From assembly GCF_900185645.1 (NCBI RefSeq), contig NZ_FYAM01000006.1:62001-126000 (forward strand): 64,000 nucleotides of DNA. The letters run 5' to 3'. The notes beneath the pieces are model-generated. The model searched no databases. It saw only the letters and a list, made by a program, of their open reading frames with translations, and was not told the DNA's origin. Numbering within the stretch: the first letter of the stretch is position 1; each line of letters begins with the position of its first letter. Made by a program: the position numbers and the translations under genes. Origin of the DNA: Clostridium sp. BSD9I1. Its GTDB lineage: Bacteria > Bacillota > Clostridia > Clostridiales > Clostridiaceae. This document shows, in pieces, positions 25,285 to 33,261 of the stretch.

Positions 25285-27588
25285 ATGAAGGAAGTAAAAA
25301 GATCCATACCAAAGTTTGAAGGTATGGGACTTATAAAGGGAAGACCGGCTTATACCAATGATTTAGCACCAGCAAACTCGCTTATAGTTAAGGTTTTAAG
25401 AAGCCCTCATGCTTTTGCAAAAATTACGAGCATAAATATAGAAAAAGCTGAAGCACTACCAGGAGTAAGTTTAGTTTTAACCTATAAAAATGTACCAAGA
25501 AATATATTTACCCGTGCAGGACAAGGATTTCCAGAACCATCACCTCATGACAAATATATTTTAGATGAGTATGTAAGGTATGTGGGAGATGAAGTAGCTG
25601 CTGTAGCTGCAGAAAATGAGAGTATAGCTTTAGAAGCATTAAAGCTTATAGAAGTTGAATATGAAGTATTTGAGCCAGTACTGGATTTTGAAAAGGCAGA
25701 GGGACATACCTCCATAATACATCCTGAAAAAGAAGCTCATGAAATGTTTCCCATAGGATTTGAACCTGAGAAAAATATAGCTGCTGCATATAATATGAGC
25801 TTTGGAGATTTTGATGAAACATTAAAGAATTGTGAACATGTAGTGAAAGAGACATATTATACTCAAGCTCAAGCTCACACTGCAATGGAAACACATGCAT
25901 CCTTCGCATACTTAGACTTACATGGAAGACTTACCATTGTATCTTCAACTCAAACACCATATCATGCAAGAAGGCTAGTAGGAAGAGCATTAGATATGCC
26001 AATAGATAGAATTCGTGTTATAAAACCTAGAATAGGCGGCGGATATGGTGGAAAGCAAGGATTGCATGGAGAATTCCTAGTTTCCTTAGTAGCTTTAAGA
26101 ACGGGAAGACCTGCAAAGCTTATATATACTAGAGAAGAAGTATTTGAAGCAACCTACTGCAGGCATGCTATGAAGGTTGAAGTGACTCTTGGTTGTGATA
26201 AGGAAGGAAATTTAAAGGCCATAGATATGGAGATCTTATCAAATACAGGAGCTTACGGCGAACATGCTCTTACAGTATTTATGGTAGCAGGTTCTAAAAC
26301 ACTTCCTTTATATAATAAAGTTCTAGCAGGTAAATTTGGAGGAAAAGTAGTATACACTAATTTAACTCCAGCAGGAGCTTATAGAGGATATGGGGCCATA
26401 CAAGGTAACTTTGCATTAGAATCTGCTGTAGATAAAATGGCAGAAATTATAGGAATGGATCCTATGGAATTTAGAAAGAAAAATATGATAAGACAGGGAG
26501 AAGGATCACCTGTATTTAAGATAATGGGAGAAGGTACAGAGGGAGTTGATATGATAATTGACAATTGCAAACTTCCTGAATGTATAGAAAGAGGATTAGA
26601 ACTTTCAAATTGGAAGGAACAGTATCCAAGGAAACAGATTGCACCAAACAAAGTTAGGGGCATGGGTTGTGCTATTGCAATGCAGGGTTCAGGTATTCCA
26701 GCTATAGATATGGGGTCCGCACTATTAAAGTTAAATGATAAGGGATTTTTCAATCTTTTAGTTGGAGCTACAGATTTAGGAACTGGAAGCGATACTATAC
26801 TTGCTCAAATTGCAGCTGAGACCTTAGGAATTCCCACAGAAAAGATTGTAGTTTATTCTTCAGATACAGATTTAACTCCATATGATGTAGGTGCATATGC
26901 ATCAAGCACTACCTATGTTTCAGGAAACGCAGTAAAAAGGGCTGCTGAAAATATGAGAAATATGATTATTGATGCAGGAGCAGAAAACTTAGAGGTAGCA
27001 GTAGAAGATATAGAATTTGATGGAGAATATATTAAAACCTGTAATGGACAGAAACAAATTAGTTTAGAACAGCTTTCGGTGGAGCTTTATTATAATAAAC
27101 ATCATAAACAGTTAATAGCATCAGGCTCTTTCTCAGGAGAAATTTCACCAGCTCCATTTATGGCAGGATTTGCGGAAGTAGAGGTTGATACAGAAACAGG
27201 TAAAGTTGATTTGATTAACTATACAGCTGTAGTTGATTGTGGAACTACAATAAACCCAAATCTTTGTCGTATACAGGTAGAAGGTGGACTTATGCAAGGA
27301 ATTGGCATAGCAATGTTTGAAAAAGTTAAGCATACAGAAAAAGGTAAGCTTTTGACCAATAATTATATGACTTATAATATTCCAACAAGAAAAGATGTAG
27401 GAAAACTTACTGTAGAGTTTATAGACAGCTTTGAACCTACAGGACCTCATGGAGCAAAATCTGTAGGAGAAATAGGAATAGATACTCCACCAGCAGCCAT
27501 AGCAAATGCTATATATAATGCAGTAGGAGTAAGAATTCAAAAGCTTCCAATAACATCTGAAGATGTGCTTTTGGAAATGAAAAAATAG
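25285..27588 (+). CDS. xdhD: Molybdenum-binding subunit of purine hydroxylase 1 (XdhD-like)
   Basis: A 767-residue catalytic subunit of the xanthine dehydrogenase family. Cofactor and active-site stretches include RIGGGYGGKQG, GAYRGYGAIQGNFALE, DLGTGSDTILAQI and the catalytic glutamate in GAKSVGEIGIDTPPAAIANA near residue 735. It hydroxylates (or, run in reverse, reduces) a purine ring carbon. Genomic position after ssnA and ygfM matches XdhD. Such enzymes in purinolytic clostridia often need labile selenium, but nothing in this sequence decides that. MocA for its cofactor follows 25 nt downstream. Which purine it prefers is unknown. Confidence 0.85.
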   Translation: MKEVKRSIPKFEGMGLIKGRPAYTNDLAPANSLIVKVLRSPHAFAKITSINIEKAEALPGVSLVLTYKNVPRNIFTRAGQGFPEPSPHDKYILDEYVRYVGDEVAAVAAENESIALEALKLIEVEYEVFEPVLDFEKAEGHTSIIHPEKEAHEMFPIGFEPEKNIAAAYNMSFGDFDETLKNCEHVVKETYYTQAQAHTAMETHASFAYLDLHGRLTIVSSTQTPYHARRLVGRALDMPIDRIRVIKPRIGGGYGGKQGLHGEFLVSLVALRTGRPAKLIYTREEVFEATYCRHAMKVEVTLGCDKEGNLKAIDMEILSNTGAYGEHALTVFMVAGSKTLPLYNKVLAGKFGGKVVYTNLTPAGAYRGYGAIQGNFALESAVDKMAEIIGMDPMEFRKKNMIRQGEGSPVFKIMGEGTEGVDMIIDNCKLPECIERGLELSNWKEQYPRKQIAPNKVRGMGCAIAMQGSGIPAIDMGSALLKLNDKGFFNLLVGATDLGTGSDTILAQIAAETLGIPTEKIVVYSSDTDLTPYDVGAYASSTTYVSGNAVKRAAENMRNMIIDAGAENLEVAVEDIEFDGEYIKTCNGQKQISLEQLSVELYYNKHHKQLIASGSFSGEISPAPFMAGFAEVEVDTETGKVDLINYTAVVDCGTTINPNLCRIQVEGGLMQGIGIAMFEKVKHTEKGKLLTNNYMTYNIPTRKDVGKLTVEFIDSFEPTGPHGAKSVGEIGIDTPPAAIANAIYNAVGVRIQKLPITSEDVLLEMKK

Positions 27589-27613
27589 GCACTGAGGAGA
27601 GGGGTAATCTTAA

Positions 27614-28186
27614 GTGAGTAGAGAAGGAATAATTTTAGCGGCAGGTTTGTCCTCGAGAACTAAGACATTTAAAATGCTTTTACCCTTAAACGGTAAGAGT
27701 GTTATTGAAAACACCATAGATAATATGCTTGAGTTTTCGCAAAGGGTAATAGTTGTAGGAGGTTATAAGATAGAACTTTTACAGCCTATTATTCAAAAAT
27801 ACAGAAATGTAGAGCTTATATTTAATGAAAATTATCAGGAAGGAATGTTTAGCTCTGTTAAGTGCGGAATTAAAGCTGTGAGAGAAGATGAATTTTTCTT
27901 TACTCCGGGGGATTATCCTCTTATTTCTAAGGATGTGTATTCAAAAATTCTAAGTAAAACTGGTGATATAATAATCCCTACATATAAGGGGAGAAAGGGG
28001 CATCCAATACTCATAAAGAGTAAGTTTATAAAGGAAATACTTCAAGAAGGTAAATATGAAACTTTAAGAGATTTCATAAATATCCAAAATCCAAGTTTTA
28101 TAGAGGTTAATCATAAAGAAATACTTATGGACATAGATACTATAGAAGATTATAAGAAAGCTTTGAAAAATTTAGGGGAAGATTAA
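27614..28186 (+). CDS. mocA: MocA-like molybdenum cofactor nucleotidyltransferase (YgfJ-like)
   Basis: A 190-residue nucleotidyltransferase of the MobA/MocA fold. The nucleotide-binding signature is ILAAGLSSRTKTFKMLLPLNG at about residues 7-27, with the metal-binding Asp in FTPGDYPLIS (about 98) and GRKGHPILI later. MocA enzymes add CMP to molybdopterin for xanthine dehydrogenase-type enzymes. It is placed between two molybdenum hydroxylases, so it probably serves both. E. coli YgfJ is the corresponding cluster member. The start is GTG at 27614, with GAGGAGAGGGG 9 nt upstream. Confidence 0.82.
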   Translation: MSREGIILAAGLSSRTKTFKMLLPLNGKSVIENTIDNMLEFSQRVIVVGGYKIELLQPIIQKYRNVELIFNENYQEGMFSSVKCGIKAVREDEFFFTPGDYPLISKDVYSKILSKTGDIIIPTYKGRKGHPILIKSKFIKEILQEGKYETLRDFINIQNPSFIEVNHKEILMDIDTIEDYKKALKNLGED

Positions 28187-28202
28187 GGGGGTGCAGTTTT
28201 AT

Positions 28203-30350
28203 ATGAAATGCATCAGTGAATCCATAAAAAGATTTGATACAGAAGACAAGATTTCTGGTAAGGCTAAATATATAGGGGATTATAAATTCCATAATATGCT
28301 TTATGCGAAAACATTAAGATCTACCGAACCAAGAGCTAAAATAAAAAGCATAAAGTATCCAGAATTTCCTGAAGGGTATTATGTAGTAGATAAAAATGAT
28401 GTTCCTGGAGAAAATGGAGTGAAAATTATAACCTATGAAGAACCTTTTTTTGCAAAGGATATTGTAAATTATGTAGGGGAGCCTATTTCATTAATAGTAG
28501 GACCGGATAAAAGTATAATTTCAGATATAATTTCAAATACAAAGGTAAACTATGAAGCCCTAGACCCTATTTTAACATTAGAAGAATCCTTAGAATGTAA
28601 AAAGGAATCAATGTATAAAGATAATAATTGCTTTGTAGAATTTGAGTATTCAAAAGGAAATTTAGGAAAAGTGAAGAAAAATGCAAGCTATGTTATAGAA
28701 GGGGAATATGAAACAGGATATCAAGAGCAACTTTACTTAGAACCACAAGGAGTAATAGGTACTTATAAGGATGGAAAAGTTACTGTGTATGGTTCTATTC
28801 AGTGTCCATATTATGTTAAAAATGCCTTAATAGATGCTTTGAAATTACCAGAAGATAAGGTTCAAATTGTGCAAGCCACAACAGGGGGAGCTTTTGGGGG
28901 AAAAGAAGATTATCCTTCATTAATAGGAGGTCATGTAGCTTTTGCAGCATTAAAAACTAAGAAACCAGTACAACTTATATTTGATAGAAATGAAGACTTA
29001 GAATGTACTCCTAAGAGACACCCAAGTAAGATTAAAATTAAAAGCTATCTAGATCAAAATTACATGATAATTGGTAGAGAGGCAGATATAAGTTTAGACG
29101 GCGGAGCTTATGAAGGACTTTCAAGTGTAGTACTTCAAAGAACTATGTTTGCTGTAATTGGAGTCTATAATGTAGAAAATGTAAATATTAAAGGAAGAGT
29201 TATGGCCACAAATACTGTGGTTACAGGAGCTTTTAGAGGATTTGGAGCACCACAGGCTTTCTTTGCAGAGGAAATGCATATGGAACATATTGCAAAGAAA
29301 TTAGGTATTGATTCATTAGAATTTAAACTAAAAAACATGGTAAAACAAGGTGATAAATCTTCAACAGGAGGAGTATTTAGAGATAAAATAAGAATGCCTG
29401 AAATGGTTGAAAGAGCTATACAGATGTCAGGATATAAAGATAAAAAACAAGTATTTAAAAATAATAAGAAAGATGGAAAACTTAATGGAATTGGAATATC
29501 ACTATTTTTCCACGGTGGAGGCTTTACTGGCAGTGGAGAAAGAGATCATATAAAGGCTAAAGTTAAACTTGTAAGATACCCTGATAATAAAGTAGAAATA
29601 CTAATAGCTAATGTAGAAATGGGTCAGGGGACTCAAACAGCACTGCGAAAGATAGTTGCTCATACTTTAAATGTACCAGTAAACACTATAATTTATGAAA
29701 ACCCTGATACAGATAGAGTTCCTGATTCAGGACCTACAGTTGCATCTCGCACTACAGTTGTAGTTGGAAAACTTTTAGAAGAAGCAGCTTCAAAACTTAA
29801 AGCAAGGTGGAACGAAGAAGGGCAAATAGAAACGGAAGCAAATTACAAATTTCCAGAGATTTATTCTTGGGATGGAGATAATTTCATAGGTGATGCATAT
29901 AACTCATATTCTTGGGGAGTAAATGTGGTGGAAGTAGAGGTTGATTCACTAACTTATTTACCAGATATAAAAGGAGTATGGTCAGTATTTGATATAGGTT
30001 GTGCTATAGATGACAGAATAGTCAGAGGACAAATTGAAGGTGGAATGCTTCAGGGGTTAGGCTATGGCGGCATAGAAGTTATGGAAATCAGGAATGGACG
30101 CATAATGCAGAAGACCAGCAGTGACTATACAATTCCAACTATTAAAGATGCTCCTAAAATTGAAAATGAACTTATATGTGAGCCTTACTTTAATGGCCCA
30201 TTTGGAGCAAAGGGGCTTGGAGAGTTAACACTTATAGGTGCAGCACCAGCTTATGCACTAGCTATTCAAGATGCAATAGATAAAAATATTTATAAAATTC
30301 CAGTGAGACCTGAACATTTAATGGGGGTGATGGAAAATGAGCAAAATTAG
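28203..30350 (+). CDS. xdhA: Molybdenum-binding subunit of purine hydroxylase 2 (XdhA-like)
   Basis: A 715-residue molybdenum hydroxylase large subunit. Motifs include TTGGAFGGKEDYPS, GAFRGFGAPQAFFAEE (Arg near substrate), ANVEMGQGTQTALRK and the catalytic glutamate in GAKGLGELTLIGAAP near residue 685. It is only distantly similar to the copy at 25285-27588, which implies a different substrate or ring position. The start at 28203 follows AAGGGGGTG by about 9 nt; an in-frame GTG at 28191 overlaps that site. The 3' end overlaps the next gene by 14 nt. It forms a three-subunit enzyme with the two following genes. Confidence 0.87.
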   Translation: MKCISESIKRFDTEDKISGKAKYIGDYKFHNMLYAKTLRSTEPRAKIKSIKYPEFPEGYYVVDKNDVPGENGVKIITYEEPFFAKDIVNYVGEPISLIVGPDKSIISDIISNTKVNYEALDPILTLEESLECKKESMYKDNNCFVEFEYSKGNLGKVKKNASYVIEGEYETGYQEQLYLEPQGVIGTYKDGKVTVYGSIQCPYYVKNALIDALKLPEDKVQIVQATTGGAFGGKEDYPSLIGGHVAFAALKTKKPVQLIFDRNEDLECTPKRHPSKIKIKSYLDQNYMIIGREADISLDGGAYEGLSSVVLQRTMFAVIGVYNVENVNIKGRVMATNTVVTGAFRGFGAPQAFFAEEMHMEHIAKKLGIDSLEFKLKNMVKQGDKSSTGGVFRDKIRMPEMVERAIQMSGYKDKKQVFKNNKKDGKLNGIGISLFFHGGGFTGSGERDHIKAKVKLVRYPDNKVEILIANVEMGQGTQTALRKIVAHTLNVPVNTIIYENPDTDRVPDSGPTVASRTTVVVGKLLEEAASKLKARWNEEGQIETEANYKFPEIYSWDGDNFIGDAYNSYSWGVNVVEVEVDSLTYLPDIKGVWSVFDIGCAIDDRIVRGQIEGGMLQGLGYGGIEVMEIRNGRIMQKTSSDYTIPTIKDAPKIENELICEPYFNGPFGAKGLGELTLIGAAPAYALAIQDAIDKNIYKIPVRPEHLMGVMENEQN

Positions 30351-30810
30351 CTTTGTTTTAAACTTTGAAAAGGTAGAAATAGATACAAATCCCCTAAGAA
30401 GGCTGTTAGATGTACTAAGAGAAGATTTTAATTTAACAGGGCATAAGGAAGGTTGTGGCGAAGGAGAATGTGGAGCTTGCTCAATTATCATTGATGGAAG
30501 ACTTATAAATTCATGTTTAATGCCCATTGGAAGGATAGAGGGCAAGGAAGTTTTAACCATTGAAGGTATTCAAAGCACAAATAAATACGAAGTTCTAAAG
30601 GAAGCATTTGAAGAAGCAGGAGCAGTACAATGTGGCTTTTGTACTCCTAGTATGATAATGGCCACAGAAGTACTATTAAGAAATAATTCAAAACCTACAA
30701 TAGATGAAATAAAGGAAGGGCTTTCAGGGAATCTATGTAGATGTACAGGGTATAACATGATAATAGAAGCGGTACAAATGGCAGCAAAAAGAGGTGACGG
30801 ACTATGGTAG
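30337..30810 (+). CDS. xdhC: 2Fe-2S subunit of purine hydroxylase 2 (XdhC-like)
   Basis: A 157-residue protein with the usual pair of [2Fe-2S] sites: C40, C45, C48, C60 (KEGCGEGECGACS) and C99, C102, C134, C136 (QCGFCTPS, GNLCRCTGY). It overlaps the molybdenum subunit by 14 nt and the FAD subunit by 7 nt, so the three are translationally coupled. In this enzyme the order is Mo, Fe-S, FAD, opposite to the first enzyme (FAD, Fe-S, Mo). The symbol follows the E. coli naming of the iron-sulfur subunit. Confidence 0.88.
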   Translation: MSKISFVLNFEKVEIDTNPLRRLLDVLREDFNLTGHKEGCGEGECGACSIIIDGRLINSCLMPIGRIEGKEVLTIEGIQSTNKYEVLKEAFEEAGAVQCGFCTPSMIMATEVLLRNNSKPTIDEIKEGLSGNLCRCTGYNMIIEAVQMAAKRGDGLW

Positions 30811-31649
30811 AAATATATAAACCTAAAACATTAAAAGAAGCTCTTCAAATATTGAATAAAGAGCAAGTAGTAATATTTGCTGGTGGAACAGATCTTATGG
30901 TTAAAAGAAAACAATGGTCAGGAATGACACCTAAATTTCAAAAAGCAATAGTATTTATAGCAGATATTCATGAGCTTAAGAAAATAGAAAGAAGTGAAGA
31001 TAAGCTTACAATAGGAAGTGCTGTAACCTATACTGAACTTATTGAAAGTACAGTTATTCCTGAATATATGAGAAGTATATTTAGTGGGGTGGCATCACCT
31101 GCAATAAGAAATATGGGAACTATAGGTGGAAATATAGGAAATTCATCGCCAGTAGGAGATACACTTCCTTTACTATATGCCTTAGAAGCAAAATTAAATT
31201 TACAAGCGGAAACTTCAAAAAGACAAATAGATATAAAAGATTTTATATTAGGACCAGGAGTAAATGATTTAAAGGAAGAAGAATTAATAACTTCTATAGA
31301 GATACCTTTGAAGGATTTTAGCGTTAAAGATTATCATAAAGTAGGAACTCGTAAATCAACAGCGCTTGCAAAGCTATCATTCCTTGGTATAGCTGAAATT
31401 AAGGACAATAAAATTCATGATATAAGAATTTCATTTGGAGCAGTAGCTCCAACAATAGTGAAATCTAAAGAAATAGAAAATAGAGTTGTTGCACAATCAT
31501 TAAATGGTGAAGAGATAGATAGAAATGAATTAATAAAACTATATGACAAACTTATAAGACCAATTGACGACCAAAGATCTACTAAAGATTATAGAAAAGC
31601 TGTTTGTTTAAATTTACTTAATAGTTTTCTAGATAAAATAATAAAATAA
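30804..31649 (+). CDS. xdhB: FAD subunit of purine hydroxylase 2 (XdhB-like)
   Basis: A 281-residue FAD subunit. It has VVIFAGGTDLMVKRK (about 23-37) and the second FAD loop RNMGTIGGNIGNSSPVGD (about 99-116), which are the classical xanthine dehydrogenase FAD motifs and are better conserved than in the 24050 gene. It is the last gene of the ssnA-initiated operon. After it comes a 388-bp gap with the third activator site and sigma-54 promoter. It hands electrons to NAD or ferredoxin; which one is not visible. Confidence 0.88.
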   Translation: MVEIYKPKTLKEALQILNKEQVVIFAGGTDLMVKRKQWSGMTPKFQKAIVFIADIHELKKIERSEDKLTIGSAVTYTELIESTVIPEYMRSIFSGVASPAIRNMGTIGGNIGNSSPVGDTLPLLYALEAKLNLQAETSKRQIDIKDFILGPGVNDLKEEELITSIEIPLKDFSVKDYHKVGTRKSTALAKLSFLGIAEIKDNKIHDIRISFGAVAPTIVKSKEIENRVVAQSLNGEEIDRNELIKLYDKLIRPIDDQRSTKDYRKAVCLNLLNSFLDKIIK

Positions 31650-31665
31650 GGTTTAAGGTCATTAT

Positions 31666-31692
31666 GATAATTCTAACTAAAATAGAATTATC
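31666..31692 (+). promoter_or_regulatory. Hairpin after xdhB
   Basis: GATAATTCTA-N7-TAGAATTATC, a perfect 10-bp stem. No T run follows, so it may only attenuate read-through or stabilise the mRNA end. Its right arm overlaps the single TATCA-ATG-TGATA site at 31689-31701. Confidence 0.4.
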
Positions 31693-31701
31693 AATGTGAT
31701 A
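31689..31701. promoter_or_regulatory. Single activator half-site upstream of ygeX
   Basis: TATCA-ATG-TGATA, an exact copy of the half-site consensus, 60 bp upstream of the double site. It has no partner at the 18-bp spacing. Confidence 0.5.
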
Positions 31702-31754
31702 AGCAATTTCTCTTTCATACTAATTTTTTTAAGGTTATAATCTTCAATTTTAGT

Positions 31755-31785
31755 TATCAATTTGGTAAGTATTATCATATTGATA
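31755..31785. promoter_or_regulatory. Double palindromic activator site (UAS 3)
   Basis: TATCA-ATT-TGGTA and TATCA-TAT-TGATA spaced as in the other two sites; symmetry extends to AGT...ACT (31752-31788). The site ends 152 bp before the sigma-54 GG at 31937. The promoter-proximal half is identical to that at 4721-4733. Confidence 0.7.
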
Positions 31786-31934
31786 ACTATTTCTTATGAT
31801 TTTTCTGTGTATAAAACTATTATGCCATTATAAAGTAAAGAATAAAGCACTATAAAGCTTTTAAAAGATTATATTTTGATAGAATTACACAAAAATTTTT
31901 GCTTTATTGTTAAAGCTAATAATGTAACAAATTA

Positions 31935-31951
31935 TTGGCATGGTTAATGCT
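31935..31951 (+). promoter_or_regulatory. Sigma-54 promoter of the ygeX-hyuA-ygeY-ygeW operon
   Basis: TTGGCAT-GGTTA-ATGCT with the canonical 10 nt between GG (31937-31938) and GC (31949-31950). It differs from the other two sigma-54 promoters only in the spacer. The start should be near 31962, giving a leader of about 75 nt. The rest of the 31650-32037 gap is AT-rich with no further feature that I can name. Confidence 0.8.
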
Positions 31952-32037
31952 TCTAAATAAATTATGATATCAGATACTAGAGATTAAAGTAGGTAACTTA
32001 TCACTAATAGCTTGTTACTAAAAAGGGGGAAGGTAAT

Positions 32038-33252
32038 ATGGATATAAAATATAAAAGTAATGGCAAATGTCGAAGTGGAAATTTTAAAAGGACTTTGGTA
32101 AGAGACTTTGAAATGGATGAAATAAAAAAGGTGAATAAATTTCACGAAAGCTTTGAAGTTTATAATAAAACTCCACTAGCAAGACTTGATAATTTAGCTA
32201 AAAACTTAGGAGTGAAAAACATATTTGTAAAGGATGAGTCCTATAGATTTGGATTAAATGCATTTAAAGTACTAGGAGGTTCCTATGCTATAGGAAAGCT
32301 TCTTGCAAAAAAACTTGGTGTAGATATTTCAGATGTAAGCTTTGAATATCTAAGAAGTGAGGAAGTTAAAAATAAGATAGGACAAATTACCTTAACTACT
32401 GCAACAGATGGAAATCATGGAAGAGGAGTTGCTTGGGCAGCACAGCAGCTGGGACAAAAAGCTGTTGTTTATATGCCAAAGGGATCATCACTCACCAGAT
32501 TAAATAATATAAAGGCGACTGGAGCAGAGGCTTATATAACTGATTTAAATTATGATGATGCAGTGAGACTTTCACTTGAAAATGCTAAAAAATACGGATG
32601 GGAAATAGTTCAAGATACTGCTTGGGAAGGATATGAAGAAATTCCACTTTGGATTATGCAAGGTTATGCAACTATGATGGTAGAAGCAGTAGAGCAATTA
32701 AAAGAAGCAGGAACTCAAAAGCCAACCCATGTATTTATACAGGCAGGGGTTGGTGCACTTGCCGGAGCAGTTCAGGGGTTTTTAACTGCATATTATGGTG
32801 AGGATAGGCCAATAACTGCAATAGTCGAGCCCAATTTAGCAGATTGTATATATAGGTCAGCTGTAAATGGAAAAATGACTAATGTTACAGGAGATATGCC
32901 TACTATAATGGCGGGACTTGCTTGTGGAGAGCCAAATCCAATTGGATGGAATATACTTGATGCATATACTGATATGTTTGTATCCTGTGAAGATTATGTG
33001 GCAGCAGAGGGGATGAGAGTTCTTGGTAATCCATTAAGAGATGATAGAAAAGTAATATCTGGAGAGTCTGGAGCAGCACCTGCAGGATTTATGTATTGCA
33101 TACTTAAAGATGAGAAATATAAGGAAATAAGAGAAGCCCTTAGTATAGATGAAAACTCCTCAATACTTGTAATAAGTACGGAAGGAGATACAGACCCAGA
33201 TAATTATAGAAAAATAGTATGGGATGGAGCCTATCCTTATCCTGAAGAATAA
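32038..33252 (+). CDS. ygeX: Diaminopropionate ammonia-lyase
   Basis: A 404-residue PLP enzyme of fold type II. The PLP lysine is K77 in FGLNAFKVLGGSYA, the same number as in E. coli YgeX; TATDGNHGRG (about 121-130) and the glycine loop QAGVGALAGAV (about 237-247) bind substrate and phosphate. It cleaves 2,3-diaminopropionate to pyruvate and two ammonia. It is the first gene behind the third sigma-54 promoter, which makes the three-carbon product pyruvate the likely carbon outcome of purine breakdown. GGGGGAAGG precedes the ATG. Confidence 0.93.
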   Translation: MDIKYKSNGKCRSGNFKRTLVRDFEMDEIKKVNKFHESFEVYNKTPLARLDNLAKNLGVKNIFVKDESYRFGLNAFKVLGGSYAIGKLLAKKLGVDISDVSFEYLRSEEVKNKIGQITLTTATDGNHGRGVAWAAQQLGQKAVVYMPKGSSLTRLNNIKATGAEAYITDLNYDDAVRLSLENAKKYGWEIVQDTAWEGYEEIPLWIMQGYATMMVEAVEQLKEAGTQKPTHVFIQAGVGALAGAVQGFLTAYYGEDRPITAIVEPNLADCIYRSAVNGKMTNVTGDMPTIMAGLACGEPNPIGWNILDAYTDMFVSCEDYVAAEGMRVLGNPLRDDRKVISGESGAAPAGFMYCILKDEKYKEIREALSIDENSSILVISTEGDTDPDNYRKIVWDGAYPYPEE

Positions 33253-33261
33253 GGTGATTTT

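Noticed and set aside
27145-27540. Minus-strand ORF opposite the molybdenum subunit gene
   Set aside because: The composition (Tyr/Ser/Cys-rich) is typical of an antisense shadow and no start signal is visible.
31666-31692. Rho-independent terminator after xdhB
   Set aside because: The stem is perfect but no T run follows, so it is listed only as a hairpin.
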